This document shows, in pieces, positions 42,710 to 50,402 of a stretch of DNA of 64,000 bases (position 1 is its first letter; every line of letters begins with the position of its first letter). The notes beneath the pieces are model-generated. The model was not told the origin of the DNA. It searched no databases and worked only from the letters and a program-made list of their open reading frames with translations. The stretch comes from Bacillus sp. FJAT-27916 (GTDB lineage Bacteria; Bacillota; Bacilli; Bacillales; Pradoshiaceae): positions 124,001-188,000 of the forward strand of contig NZ_LFZV01000001.1 of the NCBI RefSeq assembly GCF_001183965.1, in the 5' to 3' direction. The position numbers and the translations under genes are program-made.

Positions 42710-42737
42710 GGGAGGGGCGGATACCCCTCCTGTTTTT
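42710..42737 (+). terminator. Rho-independent terminator after the flhO operon
   Basis: GGAGGGG pairs with CCCCTCC and is followed by GTTTTTT. Confidence 0.88.
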
Positions 42738-42771
42738 TATGACTAGTGTGTAAAAATTGAGGAGGATACAT

Positions 42772-43194
42772 ATGCTTGATATCAATCAGATCAAAGAAAT
42801 CATTCCCCACCGTTACCCTTTTCTTTTAGTAGACCGAATCATTGAGGTGGAAGAGGGGAAAAGAGCAGTCGGAATCAAGAATGTGAGCGCCAATGAACCA
42901 TTCTTCTCCGGGCATTTCCCTGAGTATCCAGTCATGCCGGGCGTCTTGATTGTAGAGGCATTGGCCCAGGTCGGCGCGGTGTCTGTGTTAATGAAGGAAG
43001 AGAATAAAGGAAAAACGCCATTCTTCGCAGGCATTGACAGCTGCCGCTTTAAGAAGCAGGTCACACCTGGCGATCAGCTAAGACTGGAAGTCGAGATGAC
43101 GCGCGTACGGGGCTCCATCGGCAAAGGGAAGGGCGTTGCCACGGTTGACGGGGAAATTGTCTGTGAAACGGAACTGATTTTTGCCCTTGGGTAA
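42772..43194 (+). CDS. fabZ: 3-hydroxyacyl-ACP dehydratase
   Basis: Dehydrates 3-hydroxyacyl-ACP in fatty-acid elongation (hot-dog fold). The catalytic His is in [14 protein letters not shown] and the Glu in [18 protein letters not shown]. 140 residues from ATG 42772 with GAGGAGGA upstream. It is the ywpB position of B. subtilis. Confidence 0.95.
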   Translation: MLDINQIKEIIPHRYPFLLVDRIIEVEEGKRAVGIKNVSANEPFFSGHFPEYPVMPGVLIVEALAQVGAVSVLMKEENKGKTPFFAGIDSCRFKKQVTPGDQLRLEVEMTRVRGSIGKGKGVATVDGEIVCETELIFALG

Positions 43195-43215
43195 TCCGAA
43201 TACATAGGCCAAATT

Positions 43216-43228
43216 GTCGAAATTCGAC
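43216..43228. promoter_or_regulatory. Possible Spo0A-type box (palindrome)
   Basis: GTCGAAATTCGAC is a perfect 13-bp palindrome containing TTGTCGAA, close to the 0A-box core. A second TTTGTCGAA lies near 44300. Consensus resemblance only. Confidence 0.25.
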
Positions 43229-43332
43229 TAAAAAGGTTTAATATGGAGTGAAAGTTGGTTATTAAGAAGAATATGAATCGCTATTGGCCATTCATATTAT
43301 CATGGTGGATAACCATATCACTTCTCCCTCTT

Positions 43333-43363
43333 AGCAAGCCTGAATCTGGGCTTGCTTCTTTTT
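43333..43363 (+). terminator. Rho-independent terminator after fabZ
   Basis: AGCAAGCC pairs with GGCTTGCT and is followed by CTTTTTTTT. An additional inverted repeat, AATATGAAT/ATTCATATT, lies upstream near 43271-43299. Confidence 0.85.
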
Positions 43364-43449
43364 TTTGCCTTCTCATAATCAAGCGCGTTCGGGGAACTCT
43401 ATAAAAGACCTTTGGTCAAGACTTGAAAATGGAAAGGAGCAAGATCCGA

Positions 43450-43770
43450 ATGCAAAAAATTCTAAAGGCATTGCTTGGCGTGGCTATGGCTTCTGTATTA
43501 ATGGTGGGCTGTAACAATAATGATGATAATGATACAAACCCTCCTCCGGAAACCAATACAGATATCAACGACAACAACGATGCGAATGACTTAAACGACG
43601 CGAACGACACGAACAACAACCGTGAAAATAATGGCGTCGATACACTTGATGACGACCTCAGAGATGATATGGATAATATCAAGGATGACGTCGAGACAGA
43701 TACGAACGATTTAATCGACGATGCGACAGACAGAACGGATGATAATAATAAAAGAGACAACAATCGATAA
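43450..43770 (+). CDS. Small Asp/Asn-rich lipoprotein
   Basis: A 106-residue precursor. The signal peptide QKILKALLGVAMASVLMVGC ends in a lipobox (LMVGC), so the mature protein would be lipid-anchored on the outer face of the membrane. The mature part is extremely rich in Asp, Asn and Thr and has no clear domain; it could bind cations (inference). The ATG at 43450 follows AAAGGAGC by 10 nt. I do not recognise a named family. Confidence 0.78.
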   Translation: MQKILKALLGVAMASVLMVGCNNNDDNDTNPPPETNTDINDNNDANDLNDANDTNNNRENNGVDTLDDDLRDDMDNIKDDVETDTNDLIDDATDRTDDNNKRDNNR

Positions 43771-43775
43771 ACAAA

Positions 43776-43810
43776 AAACTGGCGGGGATTAATTCCCGCC
43801 AGTTTTTTTC
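43776..43810. terminator. Bidirectional terminator
   Basis: AAACTGGCGGG pairs with CCCGCCAGTTT, flanked by A's on the left and T's on the right, so it serves both convergent genes. Confidence 0.9.
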
Positions 43811-43812
43811 AC

Positions 43813-44232
43813 TTATCGGTTTCCGGAGCGGAGGCTGTCGCGAAAAGCGCTCTTCAACTGCGCACCGGTCAGTCCCTCATCAATTAGATCATCAAGCAGG
43901 AGTTCAGCCATCTCACGTCTGCGGTTGCGCAGCTTTCCGCTGAACAATACGCTCACATAATCCTCCATCTCGCGTGCATTTCTGAAGAAGGCCTCAAAGA
44001 AAGCAGGGGTGTTATCCTTCTTCGTGATGACACAGCTTATAATAAAGGAATCTCCTTTGCCCTCAAGCTGTTTTTTGACCAATTCATATTGCTCAGTGTT
44101 CATTAATGCTTCAATCAGCCAGGTGCTTGCCTCATTTTCCTTATTAATAATAAGGCCATCAACAAGCTCAATCTCCTCTGCTTCCCCGTCCTCTGTCACC
44201 AGCTGCAGTGAAACAAGCTTAAAGGTCTTCAT
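43813..44232 (-). CDS. ywpF: YwpF-like protein
   Basis: A 139-residue soluble protein starting MKTFKLVSLQLV, between fabZ and ssbB as ywpF is in B. subtilis. Visible features are the EIELVDGLIINKENEASTWLIEALM segment and a helical C-terminus with RREMAELLLDDLIDEGLTGAQLKSAFRD. The function is unknown. An upstream in-frame start at 44289 is less likely than the ATG at 44232, which has GGAGGGG upstream. Confidence 0.82.
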   Translation of the reverse strand: MKTFKLVSLQLVTEDGEAEEIELVDGLIINKENEASTWLIEALMNTEQYELVKKQLEGKGDSFIISCVITKKDNTPAFFEAFFRNAREMEDYVSVLFSGKLRNRRREMAELLLDDLIDEGLTGAQLKSAFRDSLRSGNR

Positions 44233-44486
44233 AGACGCCCCTCCATGTCTCCATTTTTTTCTATTATAGCATGAGCAGGCTAATGACAAGGAATGAGGAA
44301 TTTGTCGAAGAGATTGTCAAAAGTCGACCACCCACTCTACTTCCTATTGGCAAAAAGTCAATTTGCCTAGAGAAACATAAAGTTTATCGCTAAAAAACAG
44401 CTGAAACTTCAAATTAGGCAAATGTACAATGGGTCTGAATACCCATTATGATACGGATACATTCACAAAAAGAGAGGTGAAAATAC

Positions 44487-44861
44487 ATGCTGAACCAAGT
44501 GACACTCGTGGGCAGGCTCACGAAAAATCCTGAACTGCGCTACACCCCTGATGGAAAGGCTGTCTCCAATATTACATTGGCCGTAAAACGGAGCTTCCGG
44601 AATGCGAACGGAGAATATGTCGTCGATTTCGTCAACTGCACCCTTTGGAACCGAATCGCTGAAAACACATCGATTTATTGCCAGAAGGGATCGGTTGTTG
44701 GCATTACCGGCAAGATTCAAACCCGTACCTACGAAAACCCAGATGGCAAGCGAACTTTCGTCACAGAGGTCATTGTGGAGAATGTAAGCTTCATGGACCG
44801 CAAGAATGTCGAGAAAAAGCAGGCGGCAGGGACACAGGAAGCGAGTGAGCCCGCCCTATGA
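44487..44861 (+). CDS. ssbB: Single-stranded DNA-binding protein SsbB-like
   Basis: A 124-residue protein with one OB-fold domain (MLNQVTLVGRLTKNPELRYTPDGKAV ... FVNCTLWNRIAENTSIYCQKGS). It lacks the long Gly/Gln tail and acidic DDDLPF tip of SsbA, so it is the short paralogue which in B. subtilis protects incoming DNA during competence. I could not find a convincing ComK box upstream. Its stop overlaps the start of a 54-codon gene. Confidence 0.9.
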   Translation: MLNQVTLVGRLTKNPELRYTPDGKAVSNITLAVKRSFRNANGEYVVDFVNCTLWNRIAENTSIYCQKGSVVGITGKIQTRTYENPDGKRTFVTEVIVENVSFMDRKNVEKKQAAGTQEASEPAL

Positions 44862-45022
44862 ATGAACGCGAAATGCTTGCCGACCTCATCCGCATCCTCG
44901 GCAGTGTAAACAGCCGTGTTTGCACAGCAGAAAACGACCTCCAACGGATCGAGAATATTCTCCAAATGCTTATCAATGAAATCGCTGATTTGAAGGAACG
45001 TAATTATCAATACCAAGAATGA
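44858..45022 (+). CDS. Small coiled-coil protein coupled to ssbB
   Basis: ATG 44858 overlaps the ssbB stop (ATGA) and encodes 54 residues starting MNEREMLADLIRILG and ending LKERNYQYQE. The sequence is amphipathic with a heptad-like pattern (LIRILGSVN, LQRIENILQMLINEIADL), so a short coiled coil is likely. Translational coupling argues that it is real. It is too short to assign to a family by eye. Confidence 0.7.
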   Translation: MNEREMLADLIRILGSVNSRVCTAENDLQRIENILQMLINEIADLKERNYQYQE

Positions 45023-45206
45023 TGAATTCCCAACACCCCTTAACTCAACATCCTCATTACTTTAGAAAAGTGAATACACTCCTCTTGATGCCGCCGAATA
45101 TGCGCGGCTTTTTCTATTGGAAATACATTTGTGCAAAATATCACAAAAAATTCTGTCATAATAGAGAGGAAACCACTTATACATAGAGCGAGAGGAGATA
45201 TGATCC

Positions 45207-45764
45207 ATGAAAAGCAGACAGCTAGAAATCATCTTATTTTGGATTGTTATGGTACTTATGCTTGCGGGCACGATGTGCATGTATATAAGCGGGCTCAGCA
45301 CAAAGGGCTTCATGGGCATCCTGACATGTCTATCCTTACTTGTCATCAGCCTCTGGCAATGGAAGTCGAAGCACCCGCTGGACTCCATTCTGATTAGCAT
45401 GACGTACATATTCATTTTTATATCTGTTGGCATCGGAACATTCGGAGGTGCCTATGCCATTCATCATTTCGATGACTTCCTTCATGTTACATCAGGCATC
45501 TGGCTTGGCTACGCGGCCCTTGTGCTCGGCCGCCAGTTAATCGGGAAGAAACTCGCCGGACAAGTACCAAAACATTTCTGGGCCACCATCATGATTGTCT
45601 TTGCCTTGGCCGCGGCAGGAGCCTGGGAGCTGCTCGAATTTGCCGGAGACAAAATCCTTCACTTCACTGCCCAAGGGCGGGATCCAGATGACACGATGTT
45701 TGATATGATGGACGGGTTAATCGGGGGCATGATTAGTGCTGTCTTTTATTTGATTAAGAAGTGA
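45207..45764 (+). CDS. Polytopic membrane protein (YjdF/DUF2238-like)
   Basis: A 185-residue protein with about six hydrophobic helices. Conserved polar residues inside the membrane part, HHFDDFLHVTSG, GAWELLEFAGDKIL and DPDDTMFDMMDGLIGGM, resemble the DUF2238/YjdF family. The clustered His, Glu and Asp residues suggest metal or proton chemistry, but no activity is known to me. A terminator overlaps its stop. Confidence 0.7.
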   Translation: MKSRQLEIILFWIVMVLMLAGTMCMYISGLSTKGFMGILTCLSLLVISLWQWKSKHPLDSILISMTYIFIFISVGIGTFGGAYAIHHFDDFLHVTSGIWLGYAALVLGRQLIGKKLAGQVPKHFWATIMIVFALAAAGAWELLEFAGDKILHFTAQGRDPDDTMFDMMDGLIGGMISAVFYLIKK

Positions 45765-45806
45765 AGCACCAAGCCGGCCTGGAGGTCGGCTTGGTGCTTT
45801 TTTTGG
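45764..45806 (+). terminator. Rho-independent terminator
   Basis: AAGCACCAAGCCGGCC pairs with GGTCGGCTTGGTGCTT (one G-U), then seven T. Confidence 0.95.
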
Positions 45807-45921
45807 CTCTTCCTAAGAATGCCCTCCCTGAGAAGCCCGCAAAATCAAAAAATCGTCATCAAGGGTTTATTTTGGCCCGGATTCCAATGAAAAAGCCAGG
45901 ATCCCCTTCAAAAAACACTAT

Positions 45922-46045
45922 AGCTTGTCTATTTTGACTTTCTGAGCGTAGATGGGCATTATTTTTCACAGACAATGTCCATGATTTCAGGATTTAAGGG
46001 CGAAGTTCACCCGTTTATGGGCGAAAACCCCCTGTGTATGAGCGA
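45922..46045 (+). repeat. Dispersed GGGCGA element, copy E
   Basis: The head AGCTTGTCTATTTTGAC (45922) lies 76 nt before the first GGGCGA (45998), the same distance as in copy A. Units follow at 46019 and 46040 (GAGCGA) with a 21-nt period. Confidence 0.8.
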
Positions 46046-46072
46046 AACCCCGCCCAACTCCATATCAAAAAA

Positions 46073-46103
46073 ACAAAAACCGCCCTCCCAACCGAGAAAG
46101 CGG
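46073..46103 (-). terminator. Rho-independent terminator of the HEIRH gene
   Basis: On the minus strand CCGCTTTCTC pairs with GGGAGGGCGG through 10 pairs including G-U, then TTTTTG and more T's. Confidence 0.7.
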
Positions 46104-46121
46104 CATTCTAATCAAACCCCA

Positions 46122-46730
46122 TCATCGTTCAATCGTAATATAAAACCTCCCCCAGCAGCTGTTCCACGTAAAGTCAATTCCGAGAATAGCGTTCAGGGTG
46201 CTGCGGTGTTTCTCCATCATGCGATAGGCGAATCGATTGGCGTCACGCTCGATCCATTGGGAGCGGTAGCCGTTTGTGCCGGTGGTGATATAGGGCGTGT
46301 TATATTGTTTTTTCATATGAATACGCTGGTAAGCGTGGCGGATTTCATGGAAGAGATCTTGGATTAAGAATAATTGCATGAGTCCTTTGCGATAGGCTGG
46401 GTTCTTGACGGTATGGTTGAAGGGGAAGAGGGCAATAGTGCCGAGCTTGTGGTAGCCGCCGAGTGTGCCGTTCAAGGCGTCTTGGTAGCACCAGTCATCA
46501 AGATAGAGTTGTCCATATTTGCTGCGGTCGGCTTTGACTTGGTCGGCCGTCTCATAGATGGAGATGGTCATCCCAAGATTGTTATAGTCTTTATGCAGCA
46601 GACGCAGGATTTGCTTGAGCTGCAAGTCGGAAAGGATTTCGGTTTGGTTTCGCAGCGTTGTTTTTGCCTGTTTGATTGGTAAGCTTGTTCGTGACCCCTC
46701 TGGTCTCATCATTCTTTCTTGTAATGTCAT
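46122..46730 (-). CDS. Putative zinc metallopeptidase with HEIRH motif
   Basis: About 202 residues. The active-site-like helix LIQDLFHEIRHAYQ contains HExxH, and a downstream QWIERDANRFAYRMMEK could supply the third ligand, a layout reminiscent of ImmA/IrrE-type (M78) peptidases. No signal peptide is seen, so it should be cytosolic. The start is uncertain: an ATG at 46730 has AGGAG 12 nt upstream, and 46742 and internal ATGs are possible. A different frame, also with a ribosome binding site, overlaps the 5' end (see findings). A good minus-strand promoter lies about 155 nt upstream. Confidence 0.65.
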   Translation of the reverse strand: MTLQERMMRPEGSRTSLPIKQAKTTLRNQTEILSDLQLKQILRLLHKDYNNLGMTISIYETADQVKADRSKYGQLYLDDWCYQDALNGTLGGYHKLGTIALFPFNHTVKNPAYRKGLMQLFLIQDLFHEIRHAYQRIHMKKQYNTPYITTGTNGYRSQWIERDANRFAYRMMEKHRSTLNAILGIDFTWNSCWGRFYITIER

Positions 46731-46884
46731 GTAAGGAAACATCTCCTGTCAAAGATTCATCTGGTTGTGCGGCATTTTTCTTTATGTATATGCCAGTCCG
46801 TGGTCGAGTATTCATCGGAAAGTCCTTTGGCTTATGTGACAAGAGTAGACATTTTGTCTGTCATTAAATGGAATGTTGTAGCAT

Positions 46885-46914
46885 ATTATACAGAAATTTG
46901 GCAGTTTTAGTCAA
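46885..46914 (-). promoter_or_regulatory. SigA promoter of the HEIRH gene
   Basis: On the minus strand TTGACT (plus 46909-46914), an 18-nt spacer and TATAAT (plus 46885-46890). It implies a leader of about 150 nt. Confidence 0.6.
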
Positions 46915-46985
46915 TAAAAGGTTTTGGAGGAGGTCAAGAAGGGTATGTTAACTCATTAGTCATTTGAAAGGAGCTGGTTTCGGAG

Positions 46986-47318
46986 ATGGAATTGTCCATA
47001 ACGATTAGACCTGCTGCGTTAAAGGAACTGCAAGCACTCCATTTGAATGAAGGGGAGGGCATCCGTATCGGTTCTTCCTATGTCGGGAGCTGTTCTTTAT
47101 TCGCTGATTATCAATTATCGATCGACCAAAGGCAGGAGGGCGATGAGGTTCATGACCTCGAGGGCATTCCTTTCTTCATCTCAGAGAAGAGCAAGGACTA
47201 TCTTCATCATGAGCTGTTCATTGATTACAACCCGGCATTGGGATATAAGCTCTCAAGCCCGGAGGAAGTGTATAAGTACAATCTATCGCTTAAGCGAGCT
47301 GATAAAGAAGAAGGCTGA
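46986..47318 (+). CDS. HesB/IscA-like iron-sulfur biosynthesis family protein
   Basis: A 110-residue protein with the HesB-like domain: ITIRPAALKELQAL at the N-terminus, GIRIGSSYVGSC in the middle and LFIDYNPALGYKLSSPEEVYKYNLSL at the end. Only one of the three Cys usual in IscA is kept, as in the YqkB/YneR group of Bacillus, so a scaffold role is doubtful. AAAGGAG lies 12 nt or so upstream of the ATG. Confidence 0.8.
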   Translation: MELSITIRPAALKELQALHLNEGEGIRIGSSYVGSCSLFADYQLSIDQRQEGDEVHDLEGIPFFISEKSKDYLHHELFIDYNPALGYKLSSPEEVYKYNLSLKRADKEEG

Positions 47319-47344
47319 ACCTAATTGGTCCAGCCTTCTTTTTA
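47306..47344 (+). terminator. Rho-independent terminator of the HesB-like gene
   Basis: AGAAGGCTG pairs with CAGCCTTCT plus an inner ACC/GGT, followed by T's. The left arm overlaps the last codons and stop. Confidence 0.85.
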
Positions 47345-47524
47345 GGATGCCAAAAATGAGAGAGAAATCAGCACCGTCGCCGACACGGTAAACCAAAACG
47401 TATTCTGCGGATGGTCCTCCTCATATTTCAGCTTTTGCAAGATTGCAATGAAGTTCACACATAGTACGACTGCCCAAATTGGCACCGTAAAAAATATAAA
47501 CACAACGAATACACTCATCCCCAT
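47342..47524 (-). CDS. Small two-helix membrane protein (60 aa)
   Basis: Encodes 60 residues: helix 1 MSVFVVFIFFTVPIWAVVLCVNFIAIL, a charged loop QKLKYEEDHPQNT, and helix 2 FWFTVSATVLISLSFLAS. AGGGGGAT upstream is a usable ribosome binding site. No family is recognised. It lies downstream of the ywqB-ywqA operon beyond a terminator. Confidence 0.65.
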   Translation of the reverse strand: MGMSVFVVFIFFTVPIWAVVLCVNFIAILQKLKYEEDHPQNTFWFTVSATVLISLSFLAS

Positions 47525-47539
47525 GATTATTATCCCCCT

Positions 47540-47571
47540 AAAAAAGGAGCCCGGACCAATAGTCCGAGCCC
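47540..47571 (-). terminator. Rho-independent terminator of ywqA
   Basis: On the minus strand GGGCTCGGAC pairs with GTCCGGGCTC (two G-U), loop TATTG, then CTTTTTT. The pairing is good only when read on this strand. Confidence 0.8.
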
Positions 47572-47582
47572 CAGTTTACTCT

Positions 47583-50402
47583 CTATAAATCCAGCACAAG
47601 CAATTCCTTCAGCTCATCACCGGACAATTCGGTAATCCAGTTATCGCTTTGAACGATTTCGTCATTCAAGCTTTGTTTTTTCTCAAGCATGGCGTCGATC
47701 TTTTCTTCAAGCGTGCCGGAGGCGACCATCTTATGGACATGCACGAAGCGTGTCTGGCCGATTCGGTAGGCACGGTCGGTCGCCTGGTTCTCAACGGCCG
47801 GGTTCCACCAACGGTCATAATGGATGACGTGGTTAGCGGCGGTGAGGTTCAGTCCTGTTCCTCCTGCTTTTAACGAAAGGAGGAGAATCGGGTACTTGCC
47901 CTCCTGGAAGGCACTGACCATATCATCACGCTGCTTCTTGCCGGCAGAGCCGTTTAGGAATGGCACCTTATGGCCGTAGCGGCGCTCAGCGATATGCTTG
48001 ATCATATTACCCATTTCGATGTATTGCGTGAAGACGAGTGCACTCTCATCCTGCTCGTACACGGCATCTAGAAGCTCGATCAGTTTCTCCATTTTGCCGG
48101 AGCGGTGGAGGATATGAGTTGGCGCTTCTTCCTTCAAGTAAAGGGCCGGATGGTCGCAAATTTGCTTCAATTTGGTGAGCATCTGCAGGATCAGTCCCTT
48201 GCGCTCAAATCCGCTCAATTGCTCAATTTTCTCAAGCGTATCCTTCACGAGCTGCTCGTATAAGGCAGCCTGCTCGGTGGTAAGAGTAACGAATTCCTTC
48301 TGCTCAAGCTTATCCGGCAGGTTGAGGGCAACCTCCTCATCCTTCTTCGTACGGCGAAGCAGGAAGGGCTGGATGAGCTTCTGTAAGGAGGCAATCTTCT
48401 TCTTGTCGCCGTCCTTTTCAATCGGAGCAGCGAAATGCTTATCAAAATGAGCCTGAGAGCCGAGATAGCCCTTATTGATGAAATCAAAAATGGACCAAAG
48501 CTCGCTTAGGCGGTTCTCCATCGGCGTCCCGGTAAGCGCAATATGCTGGCGCCCTTGCAGCTTGCGGGCGGTGCGGGATTGCTTTGTATGCGAATTCTTA
48601 ATGTTCTGCGCCTCATCAAGCACGACCGCATCCCATGTGATGGAGAGGAATTCCTCCTCATCCTGATGAAGCAGGCCGTAGCTTGTGAGCACGACATCTG
48701 CTCCAGCGAAGCCGCCGGTAAAATGCTCACCCTTCTTCCGGCTTGAGCCGTAATGAAGGTGAACCTTGAAGTCAGGGGCGAAGCGCTCGATTTCCTTCTG
48801 CCAGTTGCCGAGCACCGATGTCGGACAGACAATTAAGGCAGGGGAGGTGGACGGTCCGTTCTTCTCCCTGACAGCCAATAGATAGCTGATCAATTGAATT
48901 GTCTTCCCAAGACCCATATCATCTGCGAGACAGGCGCCAAAGCCATACTCTCGCAGGAAGAGCAGCCAGCTCATGCCTTGCTGCTGGTACGGTCTTAAAG
49001 AGCCATGGAAGGTATCCGGCACATCGATGAGCGGAATATCAGCCAGTGACCGAATCTTCGTCATGAAGCGCTTCAAGTCATTATTCAGCTCGAATTGAAT
49101 GCGGGCATACTGGTCCTCATCGACTGCTTCCTCGTCATCGTCCTGAGTCAGCTCTTGGTTGAGGAGGTCCATCATGCGAATGCCGCGTTCATCGGCCTCA
49201 CGCTTCAGCTCCTGCATCCGTCTCATGAAAGCCGGGTCAAGACGCACCCAGCGGCCTTGGACATACATGAGGCGGCGTTTTTCCTCGACGAGTTTATTGA
49301 ATTCATCCTCTGATACGTTTGCTCCATTGACGGAGAAACGCCAATTATAATCGAGCAGGGCATTGATGCCAACGAAGGATTTGCGGCGGCTTGTGTTTTT
49401 CACCTTGGCGCGCATCGTCACCTTCGCATCCTTGATAGCCTGCCACCAGGATGGCAGCAGAATCTCAGCACCGAGCATATGAAGCACCTCGGAGGCATCG
49501 GTCAGGAAGTCCCAAGCCAGGTCCTCAGTGAGGATATCATCCATCCATGGGAATAAGGCCTTCCAGCGGGCAAGCTCCTCTTCGGCTGCCTCCAGCTGTT
49601 TCTTCCAGGAGAACGGAATCTTATGACGCTCAGACCAGAGGAAGAACTGGTCGGGTTTCTTCTTCCCGCGCATGAACGGTTCAAGCTTCCATTGGTCCAC
49701 CTCATCGCCAGCGGCGAAATCCGGTTCGCTCAGGCGCAGGCCGAGGGTGAAGAGAAGTCCGTTATCACGCATGCCTGTCCACTCATTCCAGCGGTCCTCG
49801 GTGAAGAATTGGCTGAGTGCCTTGACCGGCAAACCCTTCTCGGCAAAAATATTCACGAGATCGCGCACACGATGGTTGCCGGGACGGTCCTTGACGGCAT
49901 CATTCAGCCATTCACTCGCATAATCGCGCACCGTCATCTGAATCGTTTCTCCGCCAGCGATATGTTTGACCATCTCCTGCTCCCAGAAGGATTCATGGAA
50001 GTCATCGATGATTTCCTGCGGGAGCGGGAAGGTGAGGGCATTTGGGTCCATTTCATCGAAATTCGGCATGACCGTTCCGTTCTCCACAGCCTCAAACAAG
50101 CTCTGAGCAAGAGAAAGGCTGATTGAGGCCCAGTTGGACCATGACCATTGAATGAAGCTGTTGAACGGCTCCTTCGATAGGACCTTCATCCAATCATAGG
50201 CCGAGAGGATAATACCGCTCTTACCGTCAAGCTTCGCGATCTCAAGCTTCGTTCCGTAGTAGCTGTCCTCATCCCATAGGAAGAAGCTCGGTGCCCAGAA
50301 CTCAGCCTGAACCTCCTCTCCTTCATCCGTTCCATAAACAAAAATGCGTCCGTCTTCGAGTAATTCAATTTGGATGTAAAGTGTGTCAATCAGCTGCATC
50401 AA
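47583..50402 (-). CDS. ywqA: SNF2-family ATP-dependent helicase (YwqA-like)
   Basis: A 939-residue Swi2/Snf2-type translocase. After an N-terminal region of about 450 residues it has the two RecA lobes: Walker A in LADDMGLGKTIQLI (around residue 490), Walker B DEAQN in VVLDEAQNIKN, SALTGTPMENRL-type motif III (ALTGTPMENRLSELWSIFDF), LLSLKAGGTGLNLTAANHVI and motif VI in QATDRAYRIGQTR. It probably remodels nucleoprotein or RNA polymerase complexes; no partner is proven. It overlaps the end of the SWIM-domain gene by 17 nt, as in the ywqB-ywqA pair. Confidence 0.92.
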   Translation of the reverse strand: MMQLIDTLYIQIELLEDGRIFVYGTDEGEEVQAEFWAPSFFLWDEDSYYGTKLEIAKLDGKSGIILSAYDWMKVLSKEPFNSFIQWSWSNWASISLSLAQSLFEAVENGTVMPNFDEMDPNALTFPLPQEIIDDFHESFWEQEMVKHIAGGETIQMTVRDYASEWLNDAVKDRPGNHRVRDLVNIFAEKGLPVKALSQFFTEDRWNEWTGMRDNGLLFTLGLRLSEPDFAAGDEVDQWKLEPFMRGKKKPDQFFLWSERHKIPFSWKKQLEAAEEELARWKALFPWMDDILTEDLAWDFLTDASEVLHMLGAEILLPSWWQAIKDAKVTMRAKVKNTSRRKSFVGINALLDYNWRFSVNGANVSEDEFNKLVEEKRRLMYVQGRWVRLDPAFMRRMQELKREADERGIRMMDLLNQELTQDDDEEAVDEDQYARIQFELNNDLKRFMTKIRSLADIPLIDVPDTFHGSLRPYQQQGMSWLLFLREYGFGACLADDMGLGKTIQLISYLLAVREKNGPSTSPALIVCPTSVLGNWQKEIERFAPDFKVHLHYGSSRKKGEHFTGGFAGADVVLTSYGLLHQDEEEFLSITWDAVVLDEAQNIKNSHTKQSRTARKLQGRQHIALTGTPMENRLSELWSIFDFINKGYLGSQAHFDKHFAAPIEKDGDKKKIASLQKLIQPFLLRRTKKDEEVALNLPDKLEQKEFVTLTTEQAALYEQLVKDTLEKIEQLSGFERKGLILQMLTKLKQICDHPALYLKEEAPTHILHRSGKMEKLIELLDAVYEQDESALVFTQYIEMGNMIKHIAERRYGHKVPFLNGSAGKKQRDDMVSAFQEGKYPILLLSLKAGGTGLNLTAANHVIHYDRWWNPAVENQATDRAYRIGQTRFVHVHKMVASGTLEEKIDAMLEKKQSLNDEIVQSDNWITELSGDELKELLVLDL

